A DNA stretch of 42,571 nt from Phoronis australis (Eukaryota > Phoronida > Phoronidae). The DNA lies in NCBI GenBank assembly GCA_002633005.1, contig NMRA01001075.1, positions 16,985 through 59,555 on the forward strand. Reading direction: 5' to 3'. A program made the position numbers and the translations under genes. Shown here piece after piece: positions 22,333 to 31,759 of this stretch; the stretch's first letter is position 1; each line of letters starts with the position of its first letter. The notes under the pieces were generated by a model. That model saw nothing but the letters and a program-made list of their open reading frames with translations. It had not been told where the DNA came from and searched no databases.

Positions 22333-23195
22333 GTATCAATATCATGTACAAACATTTACTGGTAATGTTAAAACACTGTTCTACAAAAACTGTATATCCA
22401 AAAGTTATGTACAAGATGAACAAGTCCTAAAGAACATAATCTATAATAATGTAAAAGTTGTTAGTCCTTATGACAAACAATATATAATTATTTATTACAA
22501 GAGTATGAAGACCTCTAATTTAGTGATGAGAAACAATATTAGTCGTGAGAAGGTCCGCACTGTTGCTAGATGTAATGTTTATGAGTTTACTTGTCCCGCG
22601 GTCAAATGTTTTCGTCCTCATCAGAAACTAAATTACATTGGGCACACAGTGTGTTCCTAATCGCGACGACTTTCGATGCTTTACAAAACGGCTCAATTAA
22701 AGACCATTTTCAAAACGTTAATGGTCGCAAGATAACTCGTCAGGAGCTTGTCGACAATACAGTCATTAGATACATTGCAAATAATGTACACAGGTTTCAA
22801 ACATTAGAGTCGCTTCTAATAATGTTTGAAAAACCAAGCTTGAATGAGCAGCTAATTGGAACTCGAAGTTCTCTATCATTATTTAGGTGATCTGTAGATT
22901 ATGATGTACTGCAATAAATGTGCATTCCAAGTATATTTATATACATGTATGTGTGTTTTTAGTCGTCGTTGTTGCACATGCCAACTTCAAGTGTTACATT
23001 GCATTTCTTATTTCTGATGTGAACTAGTTGTACTTAGTAGCCTGAAGATGAGATATGTGTCTCGAAATTTTGCTTTTTAAATTATGTTATCTACTGGTGT
23101 CGTTTGGATTTTTATTGCACTGCTGTGATCTAAAGACAAAATTTCTATTTAGAGAGTTTGAAAGAACTGAAATTAAACTAGTAAAAACAGATAGA
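22333..23195 (+). mobile_element. PLE-1, 3' half: linker, GIY-YIG endonuclease and pseudo-LTR
   Basis: On the plus strand, NIIYNNVKVVSPYDKQ, then IIYYKSMKTSNLVMRNN, is the PLE linker; NVYEFTCP and NYIGHTV start the GIY-YIG nuclease. A stop at about 22657 and a frameshift near 22680 precede NGSIKDHFQNVNGRK... and FEKPSLNEQ, the end of the nuclease. At 23091-23192 the sequence repeats the 5' start found in inverse orientation at 22332-22231, as expected for the pseudo-LTR layout of PLEs. Confidence 0.82.
23042..23067 (+). ncRNA. Possible hammerhead-type ribozyme core in the PLE pseudo-LTR
   Basis: CTGAAGA is followed by a GAGA/TCTC stem with loop TATGTG, then GAAA. The CTGANGA and GAAA boxes around a small stem II are the conserved core of hammerhead motifs known from PLE terminal repeats. 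One unpaired T at the base of stem II is a departure, and stems I and III were not established. Confidence 0.35.
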
Positions 23196-23331
23196 AGTCC
23201 CATCTTCAATGAAATATGTATACGAGAAAGATTGCTGCCAAATTATAGTGATATATATTCGTGTGTATGTATGTATGTAGATATGTACATGTATGTACAT
23301 ATGAATGGTATGTATACATCGGTAAAGTTTG

Positions 23332-23486
23332 CAGTGGCGGATTTAAAGGGGGCCAAGAGGCCCATGGTCCTCCTAAAATTCTCCAAGACACCATTTGGAG
23401 GTTCGGAGGTATGAAGGTCTGCTGGGCAAAATCCAGGCTAATATACTGCCGTGGCTCCCAAATTAAAAATCCTGAATCCGCCACTG
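23332..23486. mobile_element. 155-bp hAT-like MITE
   Basis: The ends are CAGTGGCGGATT and its exact inverse AATCCGCCACTG (12 bp). CAGTGGCGG is a familiar hAT-type terminus. The flanking 8-mers AAAGTTTG and TCTTAGTA do not match, so no target duplication is visible. It inserted just beyond the PLE-1 pseudo-LTR and its adjacent TATG/TACATG simple repeat (about 23255-23310). Confidence 0.65.
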
Positions 23487-24955
23487 TCTTAGTAGCAGCC
23501 GTTCTTTGACACAAACATAGTGGAAGGCACAACTGTTTTGTTAGACAGATTTATATACAAAAGTTGGATAACATCGGAACACCGTATCTCACAAATGACA
23601 TATCGGATTCACAAGAATCATTCAATTACTAACTTAAGTTGGGTTTACTGTTCTTCGGAAACAAATTAGGGATTGATTTAAAATGCCCCATTTTTGTATG
23701 AATGGTTGTCAAAAGCAGTGCTGTATTAGGGCGTGGGCCCACTTAGGCACAGCCAACCATTTTTTTGCTTCTTAACGTACCGCCTGCCTACCGTAAGTCA
23801 CGGTCTAGTGCAGCCAACCATCCTTTTATATTTTATCGTTGCAACCACATTTTTAAATGTTAGCAGAGCGTCTACGTAATTGACGGTATAGATGTACAGT
23901 AGAGGGGCGTAGCCTCGATGCGATAACATGCAGCATCAATGCGCTACGCTGACGATACTCTCTGACAGAACGACACCTATATTGAAAAGTGGCCCTGTGG
24001 AAACATGATCAACAGCACAAGGAGTTTCGTGTGTGGGCATCAGTGTGCATGCTTGGTCGGAAGTTTACCCATCACATCGCCACTACTTGCACGCGGATTT
24101 TATGCACAGTGCGTGTACTTGTTTGGGCGTAAGTCAATGATCGGGATTTTGTTTACTTCGATTATTGCCCGTTTCAATAAATTGTAACTATATAATTTAT
24201 TTTTGAACGCCATACTACGTAACAGCAAACCGAAAGGGGTTTCCCAGATTTGAACCAATAGGAATGCCTGAATATCATGACGTGGTTGAACCCACGTTAA
24301 ATATCATGCCACAGTGCTACCTTTGATATTCCGCTGTTTTCGGATGTTTAAACAGTTGACGATTTATTAAGACAAACACAAATATATAACACTATAAAAC
24401 TTAGCCCAGAAAGCGCACTTAGCATTACATCCGGGCTTTGGGCAATGAACACACATTAATACATGAGAATATTAAACTGTTTTCATTATAAACAACAATT
24501 AGAGAAAAGAGAAAAGCGAAAAAAAGACATTGACTTCCAACAGATCAATACAAAAACAGACTATGATATGCAAATGAAGTGATAGATTTAACCAGAATAA
24601 GATTAGTTTCAACAATGAAATTACACAAACCATTAATGAGGATATTGGCTTTGTCTGGCAAACTAAGGGATTCATTAAGTGTGGAGAATAAACCATAGTT
24701 ACTTTTGATGACCTGGAAGAGTCCCTGTCGTTGTTGAGAAAGTGAATTTTAGTCTGAACTTGTCCGCAATTTCACAACGGATAGATGTCTCTGATGTTTT
24801 GTCGAGATTTATCAGAGTTAAGTAAATATCCAGAATGCAATCTATTGAGAGATATCTCGTGAGATCTAGGAATAGTTTCAAAATTGGTAAGAGGGAAAGT
24901 TAGATTAGAAAGACAGATGTGATTTTAAGCTTGTTTTGATCATTGAGGGTGAACG
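23487..24955. other. Intron 1 interval without recognised features
   Basis: A short duplicated GCAGCCAACCAT phrase occurs near 23750 and 23812, and a small stem (ACGTGG...CCACGT) near 24281. Minus frames at 24499-24881 could belong to the neighbouring LINE but show no diagnostic motif. Confidence 0.6.
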
Positions 24956-24959
24956 GCTG

Positions 24960-25625
24960 TTTCTTAAATTTAAAGGCAGTGTTTTCCAATTCTATAAAGA
25001 CACTGCAATTGTTGATCTACGAGTTGCCCTGGAATATGACGGGGTATTGTGAAAATAATGCTATTCGTAAGGCCAGGACTTCGTCATCCTCGTTCATATT
25101 CGTTAATTATAAGCTTATTAGACGCGTTATTGAGAACTTCAAATTTGTACTTGGTTGTGGGTAGTTTCTTGAGACTTTTATTTTTTTCTGAACCTTTAAA
25201 TCATCCTGTGATTGAAAGTGCAGCTTGATACAGCAAGCCATCTCACTGGAGCAGAACACCAGCACTAGTGGATTGATAGAAAATGTCTCTGTAGTCAAAG
25301 TGAGGTAAGACAAATGCATTAAACAAAACTTCTAGGTGAATTGAGCTTAGTTGCCTTGATATAAGTTTGGATTCAGCAAATTTTGTACCTTACCAATTAG
25401 ATCACTGCAATGAGCATTCAAAGAGAGAGTGTTATCAAGAATAATACCTAAGTGTTTATGAATACATGTATATCTTTTTGGCATTCTCCTACCACTACGT
25501 TTTAAATCAGGGATCTACTTGCAGTAGTGAGTTTTTGGATTGTGAGAAAATAATGTCCACACTTTTTTTTCTGCTTTAAAATTCATTCGCCATTTGGCAG
25601 TCAACGAAGATCATCTTGAAGCCTC
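24960..25625 (-). mobile_element. LINE (CR1/L2/Jockey-type) reverse transcriptase C-terminal fragment
   Basis: On the minus strand: LTAKWRMNF-like remnants, then PKRYTCIHKHLGIILDNTLS, LIGKVQNLLNPN and, after a frameshift, NAFVLPHFDYRDIFYQST. The 'hLGv.ld..l.w..Hi' and 'l..P.fdYcd.vw' blocks are the thumb region of non-LTR retrotransposon RTs. A tail like KKLPTTKYKFEV follows. Many stops and shifts are present. The boundary with gag near 25625 suggests insertion into the Gypsy remnant. Confidence 0.75.
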
Positions 25626-26077
25626 ATAGCTTGTTGTGGAGTCTACACCCCACTCCGATTTATCCCACCTCTGGCTTGTGGCGAATGTCTCAAGTGGAGC
25701 TAGGAAGGCATCCGAGTCATCGACGCGTTGTTCGAACCTTGAGAGATTGAGACAAGTAATACGTACACCACTGCTTGAAGCCCCACCACCAGGTGTCACT
25801 TTGAACTCAATCTGGAAATGCATTGCCTTTCGTTTCTCAATATCAATAGCTTGGACATGCTCGGCTAGGTCTTGCTAGAGCTTTTGTCCGTAATCAGCTC
25901 GTTTTAGCTCTCGTTTATCACCGCACTCTGCTTGTTCCTGTGCAGGTGTTCCCCATTCCAACTCCCGTGTATAGGCGGGCTCTTCACGCTCCAATGGCTG
26001 CCGCAATAGCACTTCCTTAACTGTTCACCGGTATAACCAAACTGTTTTGCTTGTACAATACACTTTTCCCAATCCAT
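25611..26077 (-). pseudogene. Gypsy-type retrotransposon gag remnant
   Basis: ATG at 26077 reads MDWEKCIVQAKQFGYTGEQL, then a shifted frame rich in E/R/Q/A, then MHFQIEFK and LNLSRFEQRVDDSDAFLAPL followed by FATSQRWDKSEW. 'L.lp.Fe...dd.daFl..FE..a....W....Wa' is the gag-like domain of Ty3/Gypsy elements. It has at least two frame breaks and is cut at ~25625. Confidence 0.75.
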
Positions 26078-26180
26078 TTTAGAGGAAGTGTATTATTCCA
26101 AGAAAGAACTTAATTAATCAATATTGGAATGATAATTATTGTGTTAAAAAAATCCAACACAATCACAAAACCATCACCTG

Positions 26181-26204
26181 AACTTTCCCGGACTGGCAAC
26201 CAAA
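26181..26204 (-). other. Primer-binding site of the Gypsy remnant
   Basis: On the minus strand TTTGGTTGCCAGTCCGGGAA directly follows the presumed LTR end (TGACA) and precedes gag by about 100 nt, the place expected for a tRNA primer-binding site. Which tRNA is used was not determined. Confidence 0.5.
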
Positions 26205-26349
26205 TGTCAGATAATGACTGACTTGTATGTATGTTTGTTTAAAATATAGCTACAAGTATGGTTTGACACTGTGCGTAGATTGAGAGAACTTGATTTAATC
26301 CAGTAACTAAGTTATTATATCATAAAAACTATTTAACACAAGTGTAACA
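26205..26349 (-). repeat. Possible 5' LTR (145 bp) of the Gypsy remnant
   Basis: On the minus strand it begins TGTTACACTTG and ends ATTATCTGACA, the TG...CA form of an LTR, abutting the primer-binding site. The outer boundary is a guess; no second LTR was found. Confidence 0.4.
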
Positions 26350-26711
26350 GGTTGCTAATTAAGTAAACTAACTACGCTAACGCCCTCTGTAATGATTACT
26401 TCAACAAATAAATTATAAATAATCAAACGTCTTAAACAACTTTACCATATTCGTCACGAAAAGAATGAAAAAGTCGTATTTTAATAAGCAAAAGTAGAAC
26501 ACTTTTAAAAATTAATAATAACGCTTTTGAGAAGAATGCCGAAAGCATAGTATCGAAAATTTTCATATAAATTTACGGCGGTCGTTACTATCTGATGTCT
26601 TAAATTTTTGAGACCATACAGGTACACGAAGGCACTAAAATTCCTTGAAATGTCACCAGGAAACAACACGACTGAAATAAACTAGACTAAGCAGAGGCCA
26701 ACTTATTCTCC

Positions 26712-27086
26712 TTGCTTAAAAGCTTACTGCAACGTACGCAAATTTTCAAATTGTGCATGTATATTGTATTCCGTCCATCGGCTGCCTGCATGATCTTGAC
26801 CTGCAATTTCCAGTTCTGTGTGTCGCGTAAAGGTTTAAGAATCTTGAGGGACATATATATTCTTAATGTGCCAAACTTTAATCGCGAAAATTTAAAAACA
26901 TGCGTTCAAACTGTTGAAAATACAATCATTGGTACTCAGAAAATATTGCTAGAAACACGACATACTGAAGCTAGTGATGGCCGCTGGTTCACGTTCAAAT
27001 ACACCGTCACAAGAACAATGATTAGCAAAGAGGGCCTTCTCAACATTATTGATTTTTTCACCCTTGAGGACATTAACAGACTATAA
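26712..27086 (+). CDS. Unassigned 124-codon ORF
   Basis: The second half looks protein-like (CVQTVENTIIGTQKILLETR, WFTFKYTVTRTMISKEGLL) and ends at a natural stop. I recognise no domain. No start context, splice partner or homologous copy in the window supports it. It could be a retroelement scrap or chance. Confidence 0.2.
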   Translation: MLKSLLQRTQIFKLCMYIVFRPSAACMILTCNFQFCVSRKGLRILRDIYILNVPNFNRENLKTCVQTVENTIIGTQKILLETRHTEASDGRWFTFKYTVTRTMISKEGLLNIIDFFTLEDINRL

Positions 27087-27580
27087 CTAGGTAACGGGAG
27101 TGACAAAAATGATACTTTGAATAAAATACACGATTCGGATAAAAGTATAAGAGATTCAACAATAAAAATCCAATTACAAAGGTATAATGTGCAGATTAAG
27201 TTGCCAAAGTCAAATCCACCAAGCAGAATTCACGTAGTGCACGCATTACCAGAGGTTTATTACAGTTTGAAGTGGATACCATGTTTCTCCTTACACCTTC
27301 CTCAGGGGCGGATGGTTGGGAAGTAAACAGTCTTAACTCCGTAAATTTCTTCCAAATTACATTGACAACTGGTCACATCAAATGCATTAAAAGTAGCTTT
27401 AATGGTGAAAACGACATCCTCTTTTTGACATGTTAATAAAAACAACAACGGTTTTAAAATTGCTTGACATGTTTCGGTGTTTATTTACTCGGAAACACAA
27501 TCATCAGAATAAGAAAAGTATAGTTGCCACCTTGCTAGGCCCAACGACAAGTAATGAAAGCGCTCCGAGGAGCAAAACTT

Positions 27581-27900
27581 GGCGAAATTAACAGAGAAGA
27601 CGACGACAGAGATGATGACTAAGATGACGGATATGACGACGATGGTGGCGATGATGGACGATACATGTTATGATATCATTCATATGACGAACTTAGAGGT
27701 CCGAAATCACTAAGAAATAGGCTACAGTCTTGAGAGACACTCGGCGACATTAATTGAAAAGACGACGTTGGAGAGGATGACGAAAATATGAATATGATGA
27801 CGACGGTGATGATGCTGATCAACATCAAAACATTCATGTGAAGCTCTTAGATGTAACAAATCAGCAAGAAATAGGCTACAGTCTTGTTCAATAGAAGCTA
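27581..27900 (+). repeat. Two imperfect tandem copies of a ~160-bp GAC/GAT-rich unit
   Basis: Copy 1 begins GGCGAAATTAACAGAGAAGA at 27581 and copy 2 begins GGCGACATTAATTGAAAAGA at 27743. Both run through a GATGAC-rich core and end with AAGAAATAGGCTACAGTCTT (about 27713 and 27867). Confidence 0.8.
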
Positions 27901-28765
27901 AACCAACATCAATGCAGTAAGGGCGCTCAACAAAGGAAAAGCGTTATCAGAAAATCTCCAATAATTCAAAAAGTAGCCATCCTAGCAAAAAATGAAAAAC
28001 ATCATCTGAAAGTCCGTTCAAAACTCTATCTAAATTGATAGTATCACACAATTCCGTATTTTTTTCGAAAAAAGGGAAATTTTGATTTTTAAGAAATTTA
28101 TAGTCAAATAACTCGAAAACGGTAAGTCTGAGAAAAAAAATTGTTACCGGTCATTTGAACAAGGAATACTTCAAATATCCACATGCAAAAATTTACGTCA
28201 TTCTCTCTTCTCGTTTAAAATGGCACTCCAGCAAAAATGGGTCAATATGCGCCAGATCCGCCATCTTGAAAGCCAGTTCCGGTTTTTTAGCTCTGTATAA
28301 TAGCATGTGATAAGATACTAGCACCTGCAAAAATTCGAAGGAATTGGCCCTATAATGCGCCCTCTACAGGAGAAAATGTTTTAGGCCAAAATTGAGGTGC
28401 GCATGCGTGATCGCCGATATTTCCGCCATCACAGGAAATAAAGAATTTCCGATACACTTGTATCACACTTCCGGTCCAATAACTGTGCCAGTTCTCAGCT
28501 CTGTACGTAAAAAATTGTAGCCTCCAGAAGCATTTGAACCTTTAATTGAAAACAAAATGGCCGCCGCATCCGCCATATTGGATCCGATCATGGCGAAAAA
28601 CAATAGGCTGCCAGTACTTCCGGCGATACAAGTTGCGTACAAATTTTGTGAAAATCGGTCAAAAAATGCGACCTGTTGAGTGCCAACAAACAAAAAAAAA
28701 ATTTATGGAAGAGTAACATACTTGGCGAAATTTACTTCGCCAAGTAATGATACACACATATTCAG
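27901..28765. other. Interval without genes
   Basis: It has the texture of old dispersed repeats, including several CCGCCAT/ATGGCGG-type phrases and a hairpin at about 28720-28746 (TACTTGGCGAA...TTCGCCAAGTA). No motif allows naming a family. Confidence 0.5.
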
Positions 28766-29250
28766 TTACAGGGGAGTAACAATAGGCTGGTCTAACAATG
28801 ACAACCTGTGGTATGCCAGTTGCCTATCAAGAATGGGCTTGCACCAATTGATGGGGAGAGACTCACGAATTTTAAGCCCAATTGTTGTTTCTTCTTGGTT
28901 TTTTATAGCCAAGCCATTGAAAAAGCATTGCTCATAACAATGACTGAAGCTCTGCAGATGAGTATTTATACATGTATGTGAACCTCTCTCTGAATTTAGA
29001 TATTCCCTGGATCGGGTTTTCAAATGACGAACAGTTTCACCTACATGTACATAACAGGAGCAACATCCAGCACAGACAAATTTCTACCCTTGACCGTAGA
29101 CCCGTAGGAATTTTGTCCTTAGGGTTAATTAATTAGAAAGTTTCGGAGACTTGAATGTTATTGCAAATCTCAAGTTAACAAAGTAGTAACTCACCAATTT
29201 GTTGAGTTTTCGTTGAGCAATCTTGGCGTAAAAGCCAACTCCTGGGCTGA
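28766..29250 (-). mobile_element. Second PLE remnant (PLE-2), GIY-YIG endonuclease half
   Basis: On the minus strand: YAKIAQRKLNKLVSYYFVN, FAITFKSPKLSN (linker), then KFVCAGCCSCYVHVGETVRH, LKTRSREYLNSE, CINTHLQS, IGLKIRESLPINWCKPILD and LAYHRLSLL. This is the CxxC...YVGET..R..tR..E.L GIY-YIG nuclease and the typical PLE C-terminus. Stops and shifts make it non-functional. Confidence 0.75.
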
Positions 29251-29254
29251 CTGC

Positions 29255-29350
29255 TGATTTTCACAACGATATGTGGATGATCTGTTTTGTATATCTCAGG
29301 GACAACTATTTTGACTACACAAAGGCATTCTACGAGATTAAACATTAAAT
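29255..29350 (+). mobile_element. PLE-2 RT fragment (YVDD box), opposite orientation
   Basis: On the plus strand FSQRYVDDLFCISQG matches the catalytic RYVDD motif of PLE reverse transcriptases, followed by a stop and, in another frame, LNIKCE-like sequence. It begins within ~15 nt of the inverted nuclease half. Confidence 0.5.
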
Positions 29351-30470
29351 GTGAAAGGTACGTCTAATGTCTGGAAATCTTCAGGATGAAGGAAAATCGA
29401 TTGACACATTCTGTGATGTTGGAAGTGATGATCACAACATCACAGTCCACATGTGTCATTTCCATCATTCCGTTAGTGATGCTCCAAATGATACTGGCAG
29501 GAATTTCTAGGATGCAACAAAATCAGCTAGCTCTACCCTTGAGAATGAACAAAGTGATAATTGATGTCGTTAATATTTTGAGTTCTACACAACTACGAAA
29601 CATGTACATGCGTGGTAATGTCGAGGTGCGCGCACCCAGCTTGAAAATGGAGTGCTCGAATTTTTGAGAATGTGGACATATTACTTAAAAATTGCGGGGT
29701 ACATTCAGAGCTATGACTTGTATTGCCTGTCTTTTAGTGGACTTTGTCTCATCTCTACTTTTTCGGAGTTTTGTTTCTCTGAGATGGATCTTTTTCCCAA
29801 ATCGCCAAATAGGGATGATCTAAGCCCTTCATAACCTGAGTTTTGTTATTTATACATTACAGACAAATGACACTTTTTGCATTTTTGCTTAACCAGATTG
29901 AATCTGGTTATTGAGTGTGATCATTGGATTTCTACATGTTATATAACAATATTTTGCATTAAGGAAGCAAAGAACATGGCTTAATGTAAACATACATGTA
30001 ACAGGTTTAAATTTTTGCACAGACGATCATATATTAAATTGTAGAGAGCGATGTAGTATTAAGGTTACGTGTACCCTTCTTTTACAAAAATACCATTGAA
30101 ACGTCGGTCTTAACTATATAGACAACCACCGACACGGTTTTGAAGTATTCTTGTCTTTGGTAACTCCTGGTGAAAGGACTTTTTCTCTATCAATGTATCT
30201 TTCAACAAACAACATCCTTGTCAAAAACGCGTGATCACGTGACAGCGAGAATGGTTCGGTGTTGCAACTGTCATGATTAGATTTCTCTTTTATTTATCAT
30301 TAGCTTCATAAAATACATTTATAAAGTTTACTTAATATATGAATTGACAGTCGCTAGTTACAATGGTATGTCGAGGATAAAGAGTGTAATAAGGAGCGCA
30401 AGTACAACTTTAATGACGTTCGGCACATCTGCAAACCTGCCAAGAGACGTGTGACGCACAAGATGAGTTT
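29351..30470. other. Interval without recognised features
   Basis: The plus frames at 29386-29667 and 29652-29834 show no domain. Confidence 0.6.
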
Positions 30471-30835
30471 TTGTACTTTATAAGCATTGTTCCTATGCAT
30501 TTCTCCTGATGCTTTAATGCGCATTATAAGCATTGTTTCTATGCACGCAGTTTTACGTATCTTCTATTTGCGCATTATATGCATTGTTTGTATGCATGTA
30601 CATGTATCCGCTATTTGCCCTTTATAAGGATTGTTTCTATGCATGCAGTTTTACGTAAATTTTGCACTTTATAAGCATTGTGTCTATGCATGCAGTTATA
30701 TGTATCCTCTATTTGCGCATTATATGCATTGTTTCTATGCATGTATATGTGTCCTTTATGTGTACATTATAAGCATCGGTTCTATGCATGTACCTGTTTG
30801 TACACCATAAGCAATGTTTCGTGTCATATAAACGC
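30470..30835 (+). repeat. Tandem repeat, ~47-51 bp unit, eight copies
   Basis: The core CATTGTTTCTATGCATG recurs with starts at 30485, 30531, 30582, 30629, 30676, 30727, 30774 and 30812. The spacing is 46, 51, 47, 47, 51, 47, 38. The frame reading through it is a translation of the repeat. Confidence 0.88.
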
Positions 30836-31019
30836 GTATCCTTTATTTTCAAAAGCTTTTGACATTAAAGATAATTGAGTATTCAAAGTCGATCCCATGT
30901 CAGATAATTAAGTAATTAAGTTACTGGGTGTGATGGATTTTTTATAGATGAATATCATTTGCAGTGGTTTCAATTGCAAAACTGTATTTTATGAATTTGC
31001 CAAACTGTTGTTGGCCAAA

Positions 31020-31745
31020 ACTTTTTGGAAATTTCCGAGAGGTTTTGCCCATGTCACGAACCTAAGAGGAGTGCAGGATTTGCCTTGGAAGATTTTCTCA
31101 CATGAACTACAAAATCAATCTTTTTGTCGAAAAACTGGACTTGTCAAAAGCTTTCAATCACGTGACACAACTTTTGTAAACACATGCAGGATTACGCAGT
31201 GTAAAGTAAACCCAGTTTTTTGTTGTTTATATTTTGGTTTTAAACTAAACAATTTTAAACTGCATTTAGCTTTCATAACAAACGTTAAGTTAGAATCTAA
31301 TCAGTACTCTTTGAAGTTTAACTTTGTCTTAACAAATGTTTATGAATAACAGTCGGCAGGGCTTCCCCATGCGTCAGCACTAAATTGACCATCAGACAGC
31401 AAACCCAGTCGGTCACGCCGAGTGGTTTCCTGAGTTGGGGTTAGTCTCCGTTTAAATTAACGTGGATCATTCAAAATTTGCCCCCGAAAATGGGTCCATT
31501 GAAATCATTTGCATGCCCTTTCGACTGGGAGTAAGTACATGATGATAATGCTGACGCTACTCCTACTGATGCTGCTGTCGCTCCTTTGGATGTCATATTG
31601 AAGCATGCTGGATTTCTCAAACATCACCTTGTCACCTTCACGGAATTCTGGCATTGTTTGTCTGCTTTCAGACTTTTGAAGAAGATAAAATTTAAGGCGC
31701 AAGGATTTCTGCTTTGTACCACTTTGTGATTCGTCCATGTTATGT
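31020..31745 (-). repeat. Repeat R2, copy B
   Basis: It aligns with 6687-7380 in inverse orientation, in the same block order. At its far end, GGGCAAAACCTCTCGGAAATTTC corresponds to one arm of the copy A hairpin. It lies in intron 1, in sense with the host gene. Confidence 0.8.
31505..31738 (-). CDS. Small ORF of repeat R2, copy B (77 codons), unknown function
   Basis: It starts at the ATG homologous to copy A and reads MDESQSGTKQKSLRLKFYLL, then MPEFREGDKVMFEKSS and a Ser-rich tail. The frame and start codon are shared with copy A despite clear nucleotide divergence. No known domain. Confidence 0.3.
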   Translation of the reverse strand: MDESQSGTKQKSLRLKFYLLQKSESRQTMPEFREGDKVMFEKSSMLQYDIQRSDSSISRSSVSIIIMYLLPVERACK

Positions 31746-31759
31746 AAAAAACGTTCTCG

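Noticed and set aside
30678-30878. 66-codon cysteine-rich plus-strand frame
   Set aside because: It is a direct translation of the 47-51 bp tandem repeat.
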